From positions 3,548,001-3,612,000 of the forward strand of contig NZ_CP047029.1 in assembly GCF_009796805.1 (NCBI RefSeq): a stretch of DNA of 64,000 bases, given 5' to 3'. Position 1 is the stretch's first letter; every line of letters begins with the position of its first letter. This document shows positions 1 through 11,430 of this stretch, piece after piece. This DNA comes from Algibacter sp. L1A34. Its GTDB lineage: Bacteria; Bacteroidota; Bacteroidia; Flavobacteriales; Flavobacteriaceae. Below the pieces are notes generated by a model, which was not told the origin of the DNA, did no database searches, and was given only the letters and a program-made list of their open reading frames with translations. Both the position numbers and the translations under genes were made by a program.

Positions 1-1
1 C

Positions 2-988
2 TTTTTAGTTGAAATAGCTGGTTTAAAGCAAGATTGGACTCCAGATTCTTTTGTTGAAGAAACCGTTGCGGCAATTCAAGAAAAAGTAGGAAAAGACAAA
101 GTGGTTTTAGGCCTTTCTGGTGGTGTAGACTCTACCGTAGCAGCTGTTTTACTTAATAAAGCGATAGGTGAAAATCTATATTGCATTTTTGTGAACAACG
201 GTTTATTGCGTAAAGATGAATTTACTTCTGTTTTAAAACAATACGAAGGCATGGGACTTAACGTAAAAGGCGTTGATGCTTCCGAGCGTTTTTTAGAAGC
301 TTTAAAAGGTCTAGAAGATCCTGAGAAAAAACGTAAAGCTATTGGTAATTCATTTATTGAAGTTTTTGATGATGAAGCTCACAAATTAACAGATGTGAAA
401 TGGTTAGCGCAAGGAACAATTTATCCTGATGTTATCGAGAGTGTATCGGCAACTGGTGGTCCATCTGCAACTATTAAAAGTCACCATAACGTTGGTGGAT
501 TACCAGATTTTATGAAACTTAAAATTGTAGAACCACTTCGTGCTATTTTTAAAGATGAAGTACGCCGCGTTGGTGCTACTTTAGGTATAGATCCAGAATT
601 ATTAGGACGCCATCCTTTTCCTGGTCCAGGTTTAGGGATTCGTATTTTAGGCGATATTACTGCCGAAAAAGTAACTATGCTCCAAGAGGTTGATGCTATT
701 TTTATCAACGGTTTAAAAGAATGGGGACTTTATGATAAAGTTTGGCAAGCAGGCGCTATGTTATTACCCGTTAATAGTGTTGGTGTAATGGGCGATGAGC
801 GTACATACGAAAAATGTGTAGCACTTAGAGCCGTAGAAAGTACAGATGGTATGACGGCCGATTGGGTAAATTTACCTTATGAGTTTCTTCAAAAAACATC
901 AAACGATATTATTAATAAAGTAAAAGGTGTAAACCGTGTGGTTTACGATATTAGTTCTAAACCGCCAGCTACCATTGAGTGGGAATAG
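2..988 (+). CDS. guaA: GMP synthase (glutamine-hydrolysing), C-terminal part, cut by window edge
   Basis: Converts XMP to GMP using ATP and ammonia from glutamine, the last step of guanine nucleotide synthesis. The frame is open from base 2 and encodes the end of the amidotransferase linker ([12 protein letters not shown]), then the ATP-pyrophosphatase domain with its P-loop SGGVDST near base 116, then the dimerisation domain ending in the typical KPPATIEWE. The GTG at 101 is internal and not the start; the glutamine amidotransferase domain lies upstream of the window. A weak hairpin follows the stop. Identification is firm from the P-loop and C-terminus. Confidence 0.96.
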   Translation, partial: FLVEIAGLKQDWTPDSFVEETVAAIQEKVGKDKVVLGLSGGVDSTVAAVLLNKAIGENLYCIFVNNGLLRKDEFTSVLKQYEGMGLNVKGVDASERFLEALKGLEDPEKKRKAIGNSFIEVFDDEAHKLTDVKWLAQGTIYPDVIESVSATGGPSATIKSHHNVGGLPDFMKLKIVEPLRAIFKDEVRRVGATLGIDPELLGRHPFPGPGLGIRILGDITAEKVTMLQEVDAIFINGLKEWGLYDKVWQAGAMLLPVNSVGVMGDERTYEKCVALRAVESTDGMTADWVNLPYEFLQKTSNDIINKVKGVNRVVYDISSKPPATIEWE

Positions 989-1006
989 TGACGCGTAACG
1001 AATTTT

Positions 1007-1021
1007 TAACCCTTTGGGTTT
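1007..1021 (+). terminator. weak hairpin after guaA
   Basis: AACCC, a three-base loop and GGGTT form a five-pair stem about 20 bases after the guaA stop, with only a short T-rich tail. It could be a weak terminator. Confidence 0.3.
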
Positions 1022-1112
1022 TATATTCAACAGCAGAGAAAGCTTATCGATTTAAATTCGGGGTTTAGTGGTCTGTTTTGTAAAAACCCAACGTATATCA
1101 AAATAATGATAA

Positions 1113-1179
1113 TACCTAATTGATGTTTAAGTTTTGGCATGTTATGTGTTATATCTATTAAGAAAACATCAATTAGGTA
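1113..1179. repeat. perfect 16-bp inverted repeat upstream of LysM gene
   Basis: TACCTAATTGATGTTT (1113-1128) is repeated as its exact reverse complement at 1164-1179, around a 35-base loop. The right arm ends 17 bases before the ATG of the LysM gene. No strong T-tract follows, so it is not a classical terminator. It may be a guaA 3' structure, a leader element of the next gene, or a remnant of a small mobile element. Confidence 0.75.
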
Positions 1180-1196
1180 ATTTTAAAAATAAATAA

Positions 1197-3134
1197 ATGA
1201 GTAAATTTTTTTCCATTCTTTTAATCGTTTTAGTGTGTGGTTTTGGCACATTAAATGCACAGAATTTCAGTACGCATCAAGTAAAAAAAGGAGAAACTAT
1301 TGAGAGTATTGCAAAGCGTTATTTTGTAACGCCTGCAGATATTTATACTTTAAATCCCGATGCGAAAAAGGAGTTTAAGGCAAATACTATTTTAATTATT
1401 CCTATTTCTAAAGCCAATAAACCAACGGTTACAACGGTAAAGGAATTAAAAGGTTTTAAAACCCATAAAACTAAACGTAAAGAGACCTTATATAGTTTAG
1501 GTAAAAAGTACGATATATCGGAAGATGATATTAAGAAATACAATAAATTTTTATACGCCAATACACTTCGTAAAGGCGATAAACTTCAAATTCCTATTTT
1601 TAAGGAAACAACGGTTGTTGAAGAAAATAATAACACAAAGCCTTACCTAGTAAAAGCTAAAGAAGGAAAATGGCGTATTGCTTATAAATTTGGAATTACT
1701 TTAGAAGAATTAGAAGCGCTTAATCCAAAAATGGGTGATGTCCTTAAAGAAGGTCAACAAATTAATGTGCCAAATCTAGAAAGGGAAGAGATTAAGCAAG
1801 TTGATGAAACTTATGGCTATTACAAAGTATTACCAAAAGAAGGTTTTTATCGTTTAAAATTAAAATTAGGTTTAACTCAAGAAGAATTAGAAGCTTTAAA
1901 TCCAGGGTTGAAAGAAACAGGATTAAAAGTTGGAATGATTTTAAAAACACCACAAGGAAACACTAATTTATCTGGTATTGTAGATGCAGAATATGGCGGA
2001 GTTTCTTCAGATTTAAGACTAAAAATTAGAGATTATAGTACTAAGCATATAGCTGTAATGCTTCCATTTAGATTAAACCGTGTTGAATTTGACACCGTTG
2101 CAGATACTAAAAGAAGTATTAAAAACGATCCTTATTTAAATGCTTCATTAGATTTTCAATCTGGTGTTTTAATGGCGATAGATTCTTTGAAAACTTTAGG
2201 TATTTCGCTTAACGTAGATGTTTACGATACTAAATATGAAGTAGGTGAGGTCTCTCGAATTTTAAGCACTAATGATTTTAGTGATGTAGATGCTGTAATA
2301 GGTCCACTAACTCCTAAAACCTTTGCTAAAGTGGCTTCGGAACTAGAAAGATATAATATTCCTGTAGTATCGCCAATTGGTTTAGATTTAGATTTGCGTT
2401 CTAATGTGTTTCAATCGAGACCTAAAACAAATTTATTAAAAAATAGAATAGTAAACTTTGTAAAGGCCGATAGTTTGGTGGATAATGTTATTATTCTTGC
2501 CGACTCTGAGCATATTTCTACAGCGAATGAGTTAAAACGTATGTTTAATCATGCAACTATTGTTTATTCAAGAAAAAATAAAAAAGGACAAGACGAAAAT
2601 TATGTACTTGTTAACGATGTTATCGGATCATTAAAAAGTGGTAATAATTATGTCTTTTTAGAAACTGATAATCCTGGTTTTGTTTCTAATGTAACGAGTT
2701 TATTGGCTTCGGTTAATAAATCTTTAAATGGACAACAAAGTAATGAAAAAAAGCAAATTACTTTGGTAACAACCAATATGAACGATGCATTTGAAGACGA
2801 TCAGGTTTCTAACGAACACTTATCAAAATTAAACTTTCATTTTGCTGCAACTTCTAAATGGTTTGATGAAAGTAATAATTCATTCGTTAAGAAATATGAA
2901 AGTCTTTATAACGCAACACCAAATAAAAGAGCTGTAAGAGGTTTCGATTTAACTATGGATGTGGTTTTACGATTAGTATCTTCTAATAGTTTATATGAAT
3001 CGGTTAACGATTCGCCATTAACAGAATATATTGAAAGTAAATTTGCTTATAAAAAGAATATCTCTGGCGGTTATTATAATGACAGTATTTATTTAGTAAA
3101 ACACGAAAATTTAAGAATTATAGAAGTAAAGTAA
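1197..3134 (+). CDS. LysM-repeat / periplasmic-binding-fold exported protein
   Basis: 645 residues. A signal peptide (residues 1-21, ending LNA before QN) directs export. Four LysM-like repeats follow at about 27-70, 88-132, 148-192 and 204-248, each with a G/KxE start and an L-NP or similar core; LysM modules bind peptidoglycan glycans. The rest, from about 275 to 640, resembles a type 1 periplasmic-binding (ABC substrate-binding-like) fold, with phrases such as IGPLTPKTFAKVASELERYN and IPVVSPIG. Flavobacterial proteins of this shape are known next to guaA, but I know of no assigned role. A periplasmic cell-wall-anchored sensor or scaffold is an inference. The ATG start is set by the signal peptide. 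Confidence 0.8.
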   Translation: MSKFFSILLIVLVCGFGTLNAQNFSTHQVKKGETIESIAKRYFVTPADIYTLNPDAKKEFKANTILIIPISKANKPTVTTVKELKGFKTHKTKRKETLYSLGKKYDISEDDIKKYNKFLYANTLRKGDKLQIPIFKETTVVEENNNTKPYLVKAKEGKWRIAYKFGITLEELEALNPKMGDVLKEGQQINVPNLEREEIKQVDETYGYYKVLPKEGFYRLKLKLGLTQEELEALNPGLKETGLKVGMILKTPQGNTNLSGIVDAEYGGVSSDLRLKIRDYSTKHIAVMLPFRLNRVEFDTVADTKRSIKNDPYLNASLDFQSGVLMAIDSLKTLGISLNVDVYDTKYEVGEVSRILSTNDFSDVDAVIGPLTPKTFAKVASELERYNIPVVSPIGLDLDLRSNVFQSRPKTNLLKNRIVNFVKADSLVDNVIILADSEHISTANELKRMFNHATIVYSRKNKKGQDENYVLVNDVIGSLKSGNNYVFLETDNPGFVSNVTSLLASVNKSLNGQQSNEKKQITLVTTNMNDAFEDDQVSNEHLSKLNFHFAATSKWFDESNNSFVKKYESLYNATPNKRAVRGFDLTMDVVLRLVSSNSLYESVNDSPLTEYIESKFAYKKNISGGYYNDSIYLVKHENLRIIEVK

Positions 3135-3187
3135 TAAGGATATAATCTAATCGTTTTATATCATATTAATAGATTTATTTTTTTATT

Positions 3188-3727
3188 GTGATTAGAACTT
3201 TAGTCTTATTATGTTGTTTTATTGGCTTTCAAACAGAAAAGCCAGTAATTTCTTGGAAAGATAATTATAAGCTGTCATGGACAGATTTTAAAGGGGAACC
3301 AAAGCAAAATTCAGGAGCAGTTGCAGAAACAGCATCGGGAATTAGCTTTGGTTTTTCTCTTAAAAAATTAGAATCTAACGTTGTTAGTTTTTCTACTGAA
3401 GTTAAGGCGTATTTCTATCCAGAAGATTCGTGGTTTCATCCTGAACAGGCTAGTGCTTATATTTTAGAGCACGAGCAATTGCATTTTGATATAACAGAAT
3501 TATTTGCAAGAAAATTTAGAAAAGGAATTTCAGAATTAAAAATATCTAATAATATTAAAGAGCAGTTAAAAACACTTTATAAAAATAGCGAAAGGGGATT
3601 AGGAATGATGCAAAGGCAATATGATGCAGAGACAAATCATTCTAAAAACCCTGAAATTCAAAAAGAATGGCAACTTTATATTAAGTCTGAACTTGATAAA
3701 TTGTCAAAATATAAATCCATAGAATAA
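3188..3727 (+). CDS. DUF922-like putative zinc protease
   Basis: 179 residues starting at a GTG. The N-terminus (IRTLVLLCCFIGFQT) is a short hydrophobic export signal. The motif HEQLHFD at residues 95-101 fits the HExxH zinc-binding signature of metalloproteases, and the overall pattern (WxDFKG near the start, ILEHEQLHFDI in the middle) matches what I know as DUF922, a family predicted to be secreted Zn-dependent proteases. It lies 53 bases after the LysM gene and 4 bases before the next gene, so the three may be co-transcribed. The substrate is unknown. Confidence 0.7.
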   Translation: MIRTLVLLCCFIGFQTEKPVISWKDNYKLSWTDFKGEPKQNSGAVAETASGISFGFSLKKLESNVVSFSTEVKAYFYPEDSWFHPEQASAYILEHEQLHFDITELFARKFRKGISELKISNNIKEQLKTLYKNSERGLGMMQRQYDAETNHSKNPEIQKEWQLYIKSELDKLSKYKSIE

Positions 3728-3731
3728 AACT

Positions 3732-3959
3732 GTGACTCCAGATAAACAATTCCTAATAACTTTAGCGCATACTAAAATGCCTTTCGGTAAATATAAAGAC
3801 CGTTATTTAATAGATTTACCTGAGTATTATGTAGTTTGGTACCACAATAAAGGTTTTCCTAAAGGTAAATTAGGAGATATGTTGTTACAGGTTTATGAGC
3901 TAAAATTGAATGGATTAGAAGATTTAATAAGGAACATCCAACGTAAGTATCCTAAATAA
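3732..3959 (+). CDS. DUF3820-family small protein
   Basis: 75 residues from a GTG only 4 bases after the preceding stop. The sequence MPFGKYKDRYLIDLPEYYVVWY and FPKGKLG is typical of the DUF3820 family, short cytosolic proteins sometimes labelled putative quorum-sensing-regulated virulence factor, a label with little direct support. No membrane segment or catalytic motif is visible. The tight spacing suggests translation coupling with the DUF922 gene. Confidence 0.75.
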   Translation: MTPDKQFLITLAHTKMPFGKYKDRYLIDLPEYYVVWYHNKGFPKGKLGDMLLQVYELKLNGLEDLIRNIQRKYPK

Positions 3960-4195
3960 ATGCACATTAAAAATATTCGAACTATAGTTTAATATTCTCA
4001 AATTCATAAGAGACATTCTATTTCCTTAAAATTTCAGATAAATTAATTCCAATAGCAAGCTCCATTTTAATTAAAACTAATAACTTTGATATTATTAGAA
4101 AATTAAACAATTCTATTTTGTGCAAGCCTATCTTTTAAAGTGCTTTCCTCCAAATGCAAAATTGTATTTAACTAAACCATATTTTAATAAAACAG

Positions 4196-7108
4196 ATGAG
4201 TTTAACGAGTTTAGAATCGGAGTTATCTGGAGAGTTGTTGTATGATGATTTATCAAAATCTATTTATGCAACCGATGCTTCTGTTTATAGAATGTTACCC
4301 TTAGCGGTGGCTTATCCAAAAAACAAGGATGATATTAAAAAGCTAATTAGTTTTGCTAAATCTAATAATACCACGCTAATTCCAAGAACTGCAGGGACTT
4401 CATTAGCAGGTCAATGTGTAGGAACTGGTATTGTAGTTGATGTCTCAAAACATTTTACCGAAATTTTAGAATTCGATGAAAAAGCACAAACTATAAAAGT
4501 ACAGCCAGGAGTTGTTCGGGATGCGCTTAATAACTATTTAAAACCATATGGTCTTTTTTTCGGACCAAACACATCAACTTCTAACCGCTGTATGATGGGC
4601 GGTATGGTTGGAAACAATTCATCTGGAACAACATCAATTCAATATGGAGTTACACGAGATAAGGTTCTAGAATTAAATACTATTTTAAGTGATGGTAGCG
4701 AGGTTGTTTTTGGAGAATTCACTTCTGAAACTTTTATGCAGAAAACTTCAGAAAACACTTTAGAAGGGGAGATTTATAAAACGATATATGATGAATTAAA
4801 ATCTGATAAAGTAAAAACTCAAATTCTTGAAAATTTCCCTAAACCAGAAATTCATAGAAGAAATACAGGGTATGCTATAGATGAATTAATAAAATCCGAT
4901 GTTTTTTTTGAAACAACCGATAAATTTAATATGTGTAAACTACTTTCTGGTAGTGAAGGTACATTAGCCTTTTCAACAGAAATTACATTAAAATTAGATA
5001 GGCTTCCGCCGAATGAAGCTATAATGGTTGCTGCTCACTTTGATAGTATTGAAAACTGTTTAAGCGCAGTAGAATTAACTATGGAACATAATTTGTTCAA
5101 TTGTGAAATGATGGATAAAACCATTTTAGATTGTACAAAACAGAATAAAACGCAAGAAGAAAATAGAGTATTTATAGAAGGCGATCCTAAGGCTATTTTA
5201 ATGTGCGAAGTTAGAGCGACTTCACTGGTAGAAGTTGAAAAACTAGGCTTTAATTTAGTCGAAGCTATAAGAAAGTCTGGGTTAAGTTATGCTTTGCCTG
5301 TATTAGTTGGTAAAGATATTCAAAAAGCAAATAATTTGAGAAGTGCAGGCTTAGGCTTGTTGGGAAACATGATTGGTGATAAAAAATCGGCTGCATGCAT
5401 TGAAGATACTGCGGTTGCATTACCAGATTTAGCAAATTATATATCGGAGTTTACAGCACTTATGAAAGGCTACAAACAAGATGCTATTTATTACGCACAT
5501 GCAGGAGCTGGAGAGTTACATTTACGCCCGATTTTAAATTTGAAGAGAGGTGAAGACGTTGTTTTATTCAGAAAAATAACAACAGATGTTGCACATTTAG
5601 TAAAGAAATATAATGGTTCCATGAGTGGTGAACATGGTGATGGTATTGTTCGGGCAGAATTTATACCTTTAATGATTGGCGAGGAGAATTATCAATTAAT
5701 AAAGCGTATAAAATCGGTTTTCGATCCAAATAATGTTTTTAATCAGGGTAAAATTGTAGATGCTTTCCCTATGGATAAAGCGCTACGTTATGAAGTAGAT
5801 CGTGTAGAACCCGAAATAAAAACCTTTCTCGATTTCTCAAAATCGCAAGGTATTTTAAGAGCTACCGAAAAATGTAACGGTTCTGGGGATTGTAGAAAAC
5901 TTCCTGAATTTGGAGGAACAATGTGCCCAAGTTATCGCGCTACAAGAAACGAGAAAGATACAACAAGAGCTCGTGCTAATGCTTTAAGAGAATTTCTAAC
6001 AAATTCTGATAAAGAAAACAAATTTGATCACGAGGAGTTAAAATCTGTGTTCGATTTATGTTTAAGTTGTAAAGCTTGTGCTTCGGAATGCCCTAGTAGT
6101 GTTGATGTTGCTAGTTTAAAAGCTGAATTCTTATATCAATATCAAAAAGAGCATGGTATTTCTTTAAGAACAAAACTTTTCGCTTACAATAATCTATTAA
6201 ATAAATTTGGAAGTATATCTCCAAGTGTAACGAATTTCTTTTTCTCTAACGGTTTTACTTCTTCAGTTTTAAAAAAATTATTTGGAATTGCTACAGAAAG
6301 AACTTTGCCTTTAATTTCTAAGAAGAATTTAGAAAAGGCGTTTAAAAGTTTTTCAAAAAAGACGGGAAATAAAAAAAATATAAAAACGGTATATTTATTT
6401 AATGATGAATTCACAAATTATTTAGATACACCAATAGGTATAGATGCTATCGAACTTTTAAGCGCATTAAATTATAAGGTTGAAATTGTTAAGAATGAAG
6501 AATCTGGACGTACGTTTTTATCAAAAGGGTTATTGGAACAAGCTAAAAAAACAACAAATAAAAATATAGATGTTTTTAAAAATATAATTTCAGAAGTATC
6601 TCCATTAATAGGTATTGAACCTTCGGCTATTTTAACTTTTAAGGATGAATATTTAAAGTTGGCAGACGATAAAGTTTCTGCACAATCCATTGCAGAAAAT
6701 ACTTTTCTAATTGAAGAATTCCTTCAAAAGGAAATAGAATTAGGGAATATTAAGCAAGATCAGTTTACTTCAGAAACAAAAATTATTAAATTTCATGGGC
6801 ATTGCCATCAAAAATCGCATAGCAATCAGTTATCTAGTTTTGCTGTTCTAAATTTGCCTAAAAACTATAAAGTAACAATTATTCCAAGTGGCTGTTGTGG
6901 TATGGCTGGAAGTTTTGGTTATGAGAAAGAACATTATAAAGTGAGTATGCAGGTAGGTGAGCAAACGTTATTTCCTGCAATTAGAAAAGCGACTGAAGAC
7001 ACTGTTATTTCTGCGAACGGTACAAGTTGTCGTCATCAAATAGAAGATGGAACAAATCGTATTGCTAAGCATCCAATTACTGTTTTAAAAGAAGCTTTGC
7101 TAGTATAA
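4196..7108 (+). CDS. FAD-linked oxidase fused to Fe-S/CCG oxidoreductase (D-lactate/glycolate dehydrogenase type)
   Basis: 970 residues. Residues about 1-460 form a PCMH-type FAD-binding domain (PRTAGTSLAGQ, GPNTSTSNRCMMGGMVGNNSSG) and the FAD oxidase C-terminal domain (YYAHAGAGELHLRP, SGEHGDG), as in GlcD and D-lactate dehydrogenase. The second half carries ferredoxin-like cysteine motifs (CNGSGDC...MCPSYRAT, then CLSCKACASECP) and a C-terminal CCG-type region (HGHCHQKSH, IPSGCCGMAGSFGYE). It therefore resembles GlcD and GlcF in one chain. Such proteins oxidise 2-hydroxy acids and pass electrons to the quinone pool. The substrate cannot be told from sequence; D-lactate is the common guess. 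It stands alone between two intergenic gaps. Confidence 0.85.
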   Translation: MSLTSLESELSGELLYDDLSKSIYATDASVYRMLPLAVAYPKNKDDIKKLISFAKSNNTTLIPRTAGTSLAGQCVGTGIVVDVSKHFTEILEFDEKAQTIKVQPGVVRDALNNYLKPYGLFFGPNTSTSNRCMMGGMVGNNSSGTTSIQYGVTRDKVLELNTILSDGSEVVFGEFTSETFMQKTSENTLEGEIYKTIYDELKSDKVKTQILENFPKPEIHRRNTGYAIDELIKSDVFFETTDKFNMCKLLSGSEGTLAFSTEITLKLDRLPPNEAIMVAAHFDSIENCLSAVELTMEHNLFNCEMMDKTILDCTKQNKTQEENRVFIEGDPKAILMCEVRATSLVEVEKLGFNLVEAIRKSGLSYALPVLVGKDIQKANNLRSAGLGLLGNMIGDKKSAACIEDTAVALPDLANYISEFTALMKGYKQDAIYYAHAGAGELHLRPILNLKRGEDVVLFRKITTDVAHLVKKYNGSMSGEHGDGIVRAEFIPLMIGEENYQLIKRIKSVFDPNNVFNQGKIVDAFPMDKALRYEVDRVEPEIKTFLDFSKSQGILRATEKCNGSGDCRKLPEFGGTMCPSYRATRNEKDTTRARANALREFLTNSDKENKFDHEELKSVFDLCLSCKACASECPSSVDVASLKAEFLYQYQKEHGISLRTKLFAYNNLLNKFGSISPSVTNFFFSNGFTSSVLKKLFGIATERTLPLISKKNLEKAFKSFSKKTGNKKNIKTVYLFNDEFTNYLDTPIGIDAIELLSALNYKVEIVKNEESGRTFLSKGLLEQAKKTTNKNIDVFKNIISEVSPLIGIEPSAILTFKDEYLKLADDKVSAQSIAENTFLIEEFLQKEIELGNIKQDQFTSETKIIKFHGHCHQKSHSNQLSSFAVLNLPKNYKVTIIPSGCCGMAGSFGYEKEHYKVSMQVGEQTLFPAIRKATEDTVISANGTSCRHQIEDGTNRIAKHPITVLKEALLV

Positions 7109-7280
7109 TTCAGGTTTAATTAAAATAAAATGACTTAATAAGCTTAAAAACAGGGTTGATTTCTTATAATCTAAAATGCTTATTTCATTCAAATTAGCTC
7201 GTGTTTTAGTAAGAAAATAGTGGATAAAAACGGTTCAAAATTAATATTAGTAAATCACTTTTAAATTAGCCGAAAACAAT

Positions 7281-8976
<1,696 letters not shown>

Positions 8977-9014
8977 TGGATAGTTTTTTGATTTAAAAAA
9001 TTATAATAGATAAA

Positions 9015-9046
9015 AGGCCTGGTGGATTTTATAATCTGTCAGGTCT
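9015..9046 (+). promoter_or_regulatory. yidC: strand-specific RNA hairpin in pyrG-yidC gap
   Basis: AGGCCTGGTGGATT (9015-9028), loop TTAT, and AATCTGTCAGGTCT (9033-9046) pair over 14 positions, four of them G-U. The wobble pairs hold only in the + strand RNA. There is no T-tract, and the stem ends 12 bases before the yidC ATG. It may influence yidC translation or mRNA processing. Confidence 0.5.
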
Positions 9047-9058
9047 AAAATTTGAAAT

Positions 9059-10951
9059 ATGGAAGAAAAAAAATTAGATCTTAATTCGATCATTGGTTTT
9101 GTACTTATTTTCGGAATATTGGCATTCATGCTTTGGCAGAATAAACCAACGCCAGAAGAACTCGAAGCGCAAGAAAAAGCAAAGCAAGAACAAATTGCTG
9201 CTGAAAATAAAGCAAATAATCAAGAAGAGACCAAGGTGGTTACTGCTGATGATTTTAAAGTTGCTGGCGTTTCAGATTCATTACAATTAATTGGTCTTAA
9301 AAATAAATTTGGAGCATTTGCTTATGCAGCATCAACAGCTTCGGATAAAGAAACCCTTGTTGAGAGTGATGTTTTCGCTTTAAAATTTAGCAATAAAGGT
9401 GGTTATCTTTCAGAATTGGAGCTTAAAAAGTTTGTAAACTACGATTCTCTTCCTATTTATTTAATAAAGAACCGTAATGCGGGTTTCAATATTAATTTCG
9501 GAACTACAGATAGCCGAATTTTAAACACCAAAGATTTATATTTTACACCAACAGTTACTAAAAATGGTGAGAATACAATAGTTTCTATGAAACTTAAAGT
9601 ATCAGAATCTAAATTTTTAGAATATCGTTACGAGATTAAGCCAGGAGATTATATGATGGATTTTTCTGTACGTTCTCAAGGTTTAAGTGATGTTATTAAT
9701 AGTTCTCAAGCTATTAATTTAGATTGGGCTTTAAAAGGGTATCGTCATGCAAAAAGTATTTCTTATGAAAATAGGTATACAGATATTCATTACGAATACG
9801 AAGATGGTAAAGCGAACTACACAGGAGCTCGTGATGCTGATAAAGAATTAGAGGATGTAACTTGGATTGGTTTTAAGCAACATTTCTTTTCGTCTGTATT
9901 ATTATCAGATACGGCTTTTAAAACCGCACATATTAAATCTGAAAATTTAGTAGACGACGAAGTTATAGATACCTTGTTTACTAAAAGCTTCGATGCTAAA
10001 ATGCCTTTAACATTGCAAGCAGGAGAGATTAATCAAACTATGGATTTGTATTTTGGTCCTAATGATTTTGATGTTGTAAATTCTTATGATCGTAATTTAG
10101 ATGAATTAGTACCATTTGGTTGGGGACTTTTTGGATGGATTAATCGTTATATTTTCACACCTTTATTTGCCTTTTTAGCAGGTTTTTTACCATACGGAAT
10201 TGCAATTATTGCTATGACGGTTTTAATTAAATTGTTATTATCATTTGTACAATACAAGCAGTTTTTATCGCAAGCTAAAATGAAAATTCTAAAACCAGAA
10301 TTAGATGCTATTCGTGAAAAAAACAAAGACAATAAAGTAAAAGCGCAACAAGAAACTATGGCGTTGCAAACCAAAGCAGGAGCAAGCCCAATGGCGGGTT
10401 GTTTACCGGCTTTAGTGCAGCTTCCTGTGTTCTATGCCTTATTTCAATTTTTCCCGTCGGCCTTTGATTTAAGACAAAAATCTTTCCTTTGGGCAAACGA
10501 TTTATCATCTTATGATGTTATTGCGAACTTACCTTTCAATATTCCATATTATGGAAGTCACGTAAGTTTATTTCCTTTATTAGCGTCAGTTGCAATTTTC
10601 TTTTATATGCAATTAACCACAGGACAGCAAGCAGCATCGCAACCACAACAAGAGGGTATGCCAGATATGGGGAAAATGATGAAATACATGATGTATTTCT
10701 CTCCTATAATGATGTTGTTTTTCTTTAATAATTATGCGTCAGGATTAAGTTTATATTACTTTATCTCAAACTTAATTAGTATCGGAATTATATTAGTGAT
10801 TAAGAATTTTATTTTAGATGAAGATAAAATTCACGCTCAAATTCAAGAGAAGAAAAAACAACCTAAGAAAGAAAATCGTTTCCAGAAAAAAATGGCTCAA
10901 ATGATGGAGCAAGCTGAAAAGCAAAAACAAGCTCAAAACAAAAAGAAATAG
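9059..10951 (+). CDS. yidC: Membrane protein insertase YidC
   Basis: 630 residues, typical of the long Bacteroidota form. It inserts and folds inner-membrane proteins, alone or with SecYEG. There is an N-terminal membrane anchor (residues 10-25), a large periplasmic beta-domain (about 60-340), then the conserved core starting near WGLFGWINRYIFTPLFAFLAGFLPYGIAI, with the segments SPMAGCLPALVQLPVFYALFQFF and MMYFSPIMMLFFFNNYASGLSLYY. The C-terminus is strongly basic (KKKQPKKENRFQKK...), fitting ribosome contact. A strong terminator follows. Confidence 0.96.
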   Translation: MEEKKLDLNSIIGFVLIFGILAFMLWQNKPTPEELEAQEKAKQEQIAAENKANNQEETKVVTADDFKVAGVSDSLQLIGLKNKFGAFAYAASTASDKETLVESDVFALKFSNKGGYLSELELKKFVNYDSLPIYLIKNRNAGFNINFGTTDSRILNTKDLYFTPTVTKNGENTIVSMKLKVSESKFLEYRYEIKPGDYMMDFSVRSQGLSDVINSSQAINLDWALKGYRHAKSISYENRYTDIHYEYEDGKANYTGARDADKELEDVTWIGFKQHFFSSVLLSDTAFKTAHIKSENLVDDEVIDTLFTKSFDAKMPLTLQAGEINQTMDLYFGPNDFDVVNSYDRNLDELVPFGWGLFGWINRYIFTPLFAFLAGFLPYGIAIIAMTVLIKLLLSFVQYKQFLSQAKMKILKPELDAIREKNKDNKVKAQQETMALQTKAGASPMAGCLPALVQLPVFYALFQFFPSAFDLRQKSFLWANDLSSYDVIANLPFNIPYYGSHVSLFPLLASVAIFFYMQLTTGQQAASQPQQEGMPDMGKMMKYMMYFSPIMMLFFFNNYASGLSLYYFISNLISIGIILVIKNFILDEDKIHAQIQEKKKQPKKENRFQKKMAQMMEQAEKQKQAQNKKK

Positions 10952-10972
10952 ATTATACTTTTAATATATTTC

Positions 10973-11010
10973 AAAAGCCCATTAGCTATCTAGTTAATGG
11001 GCTTTTTTTA
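10973..11010 (+). terminator. rho-independent terminator of yidC
   Basis: GCCCATTA and TAATGGGC form the core stem, extended by AAAA/TTTT, followed by seven T. It lies about 25 bases after the yidC stop. Confidence 0.9.
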
Positions 11011-11150
11011 TTATTTATAAACATGGAGTACTCTAAAGGGATCAAGCTTTATTCGTTTAATTTTACTTTAAATTAAGGAAATCATGAATATGAATGTTTT
11101 GCTACTCAATTTTTAAAAAAAAAGATTTCAAATATTTAGCCTGACCTCTA

Positions 11151-11198
11151 ATTCAAATTCGGGTTATAATATTTGCTTTTTATAATCTGAGTTCGATT
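11151..11198. repeat. degenerate 19-base inverted repeat
   Basis: ATTCAAATTCGGGTTATAA (11151-11169) pairs with TTATAATCTGAGTTCGATT (11180-11198) at 17 of 19 positions, three of them G-U in + strand RNA, around a 10-base loop. It is not followed by a T-run. Confidence 0.5.
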
Positions 11199-11391
11199 AA
11201 TATTAGATAAGATTTTAGCCGTAAAAGAGATAGATTTTTAGTGAATTAAAGAACACAATTTTAATTTAAACATTCGAAAATATGTAAATTGTTTTCAAAA
11301 GTAAATACTTTAACATACTAATTAAATTTCTTCATTGCGCCCGTTGTATGAATGTTATTTATTCTCTAGTTTATAAGAGTAATTATTATAT

Positions 11392-11430
11392 AAAAAAAGG
11401 AACAAAAACGTACCCGTTTTTGCTCCTTTC
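11392..11430 (-). terminator. terminator of the minus-strand lipoprotein/TonB operon
   Basis: AGGAACAAAAACG and CGTTTTTGCTCCT form a long stem with one G-U pair. On the minus strand it is followed by seven T. It lies about 90 bases beyond the stop of the lipoprotein gene. Confidence 0.8.
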
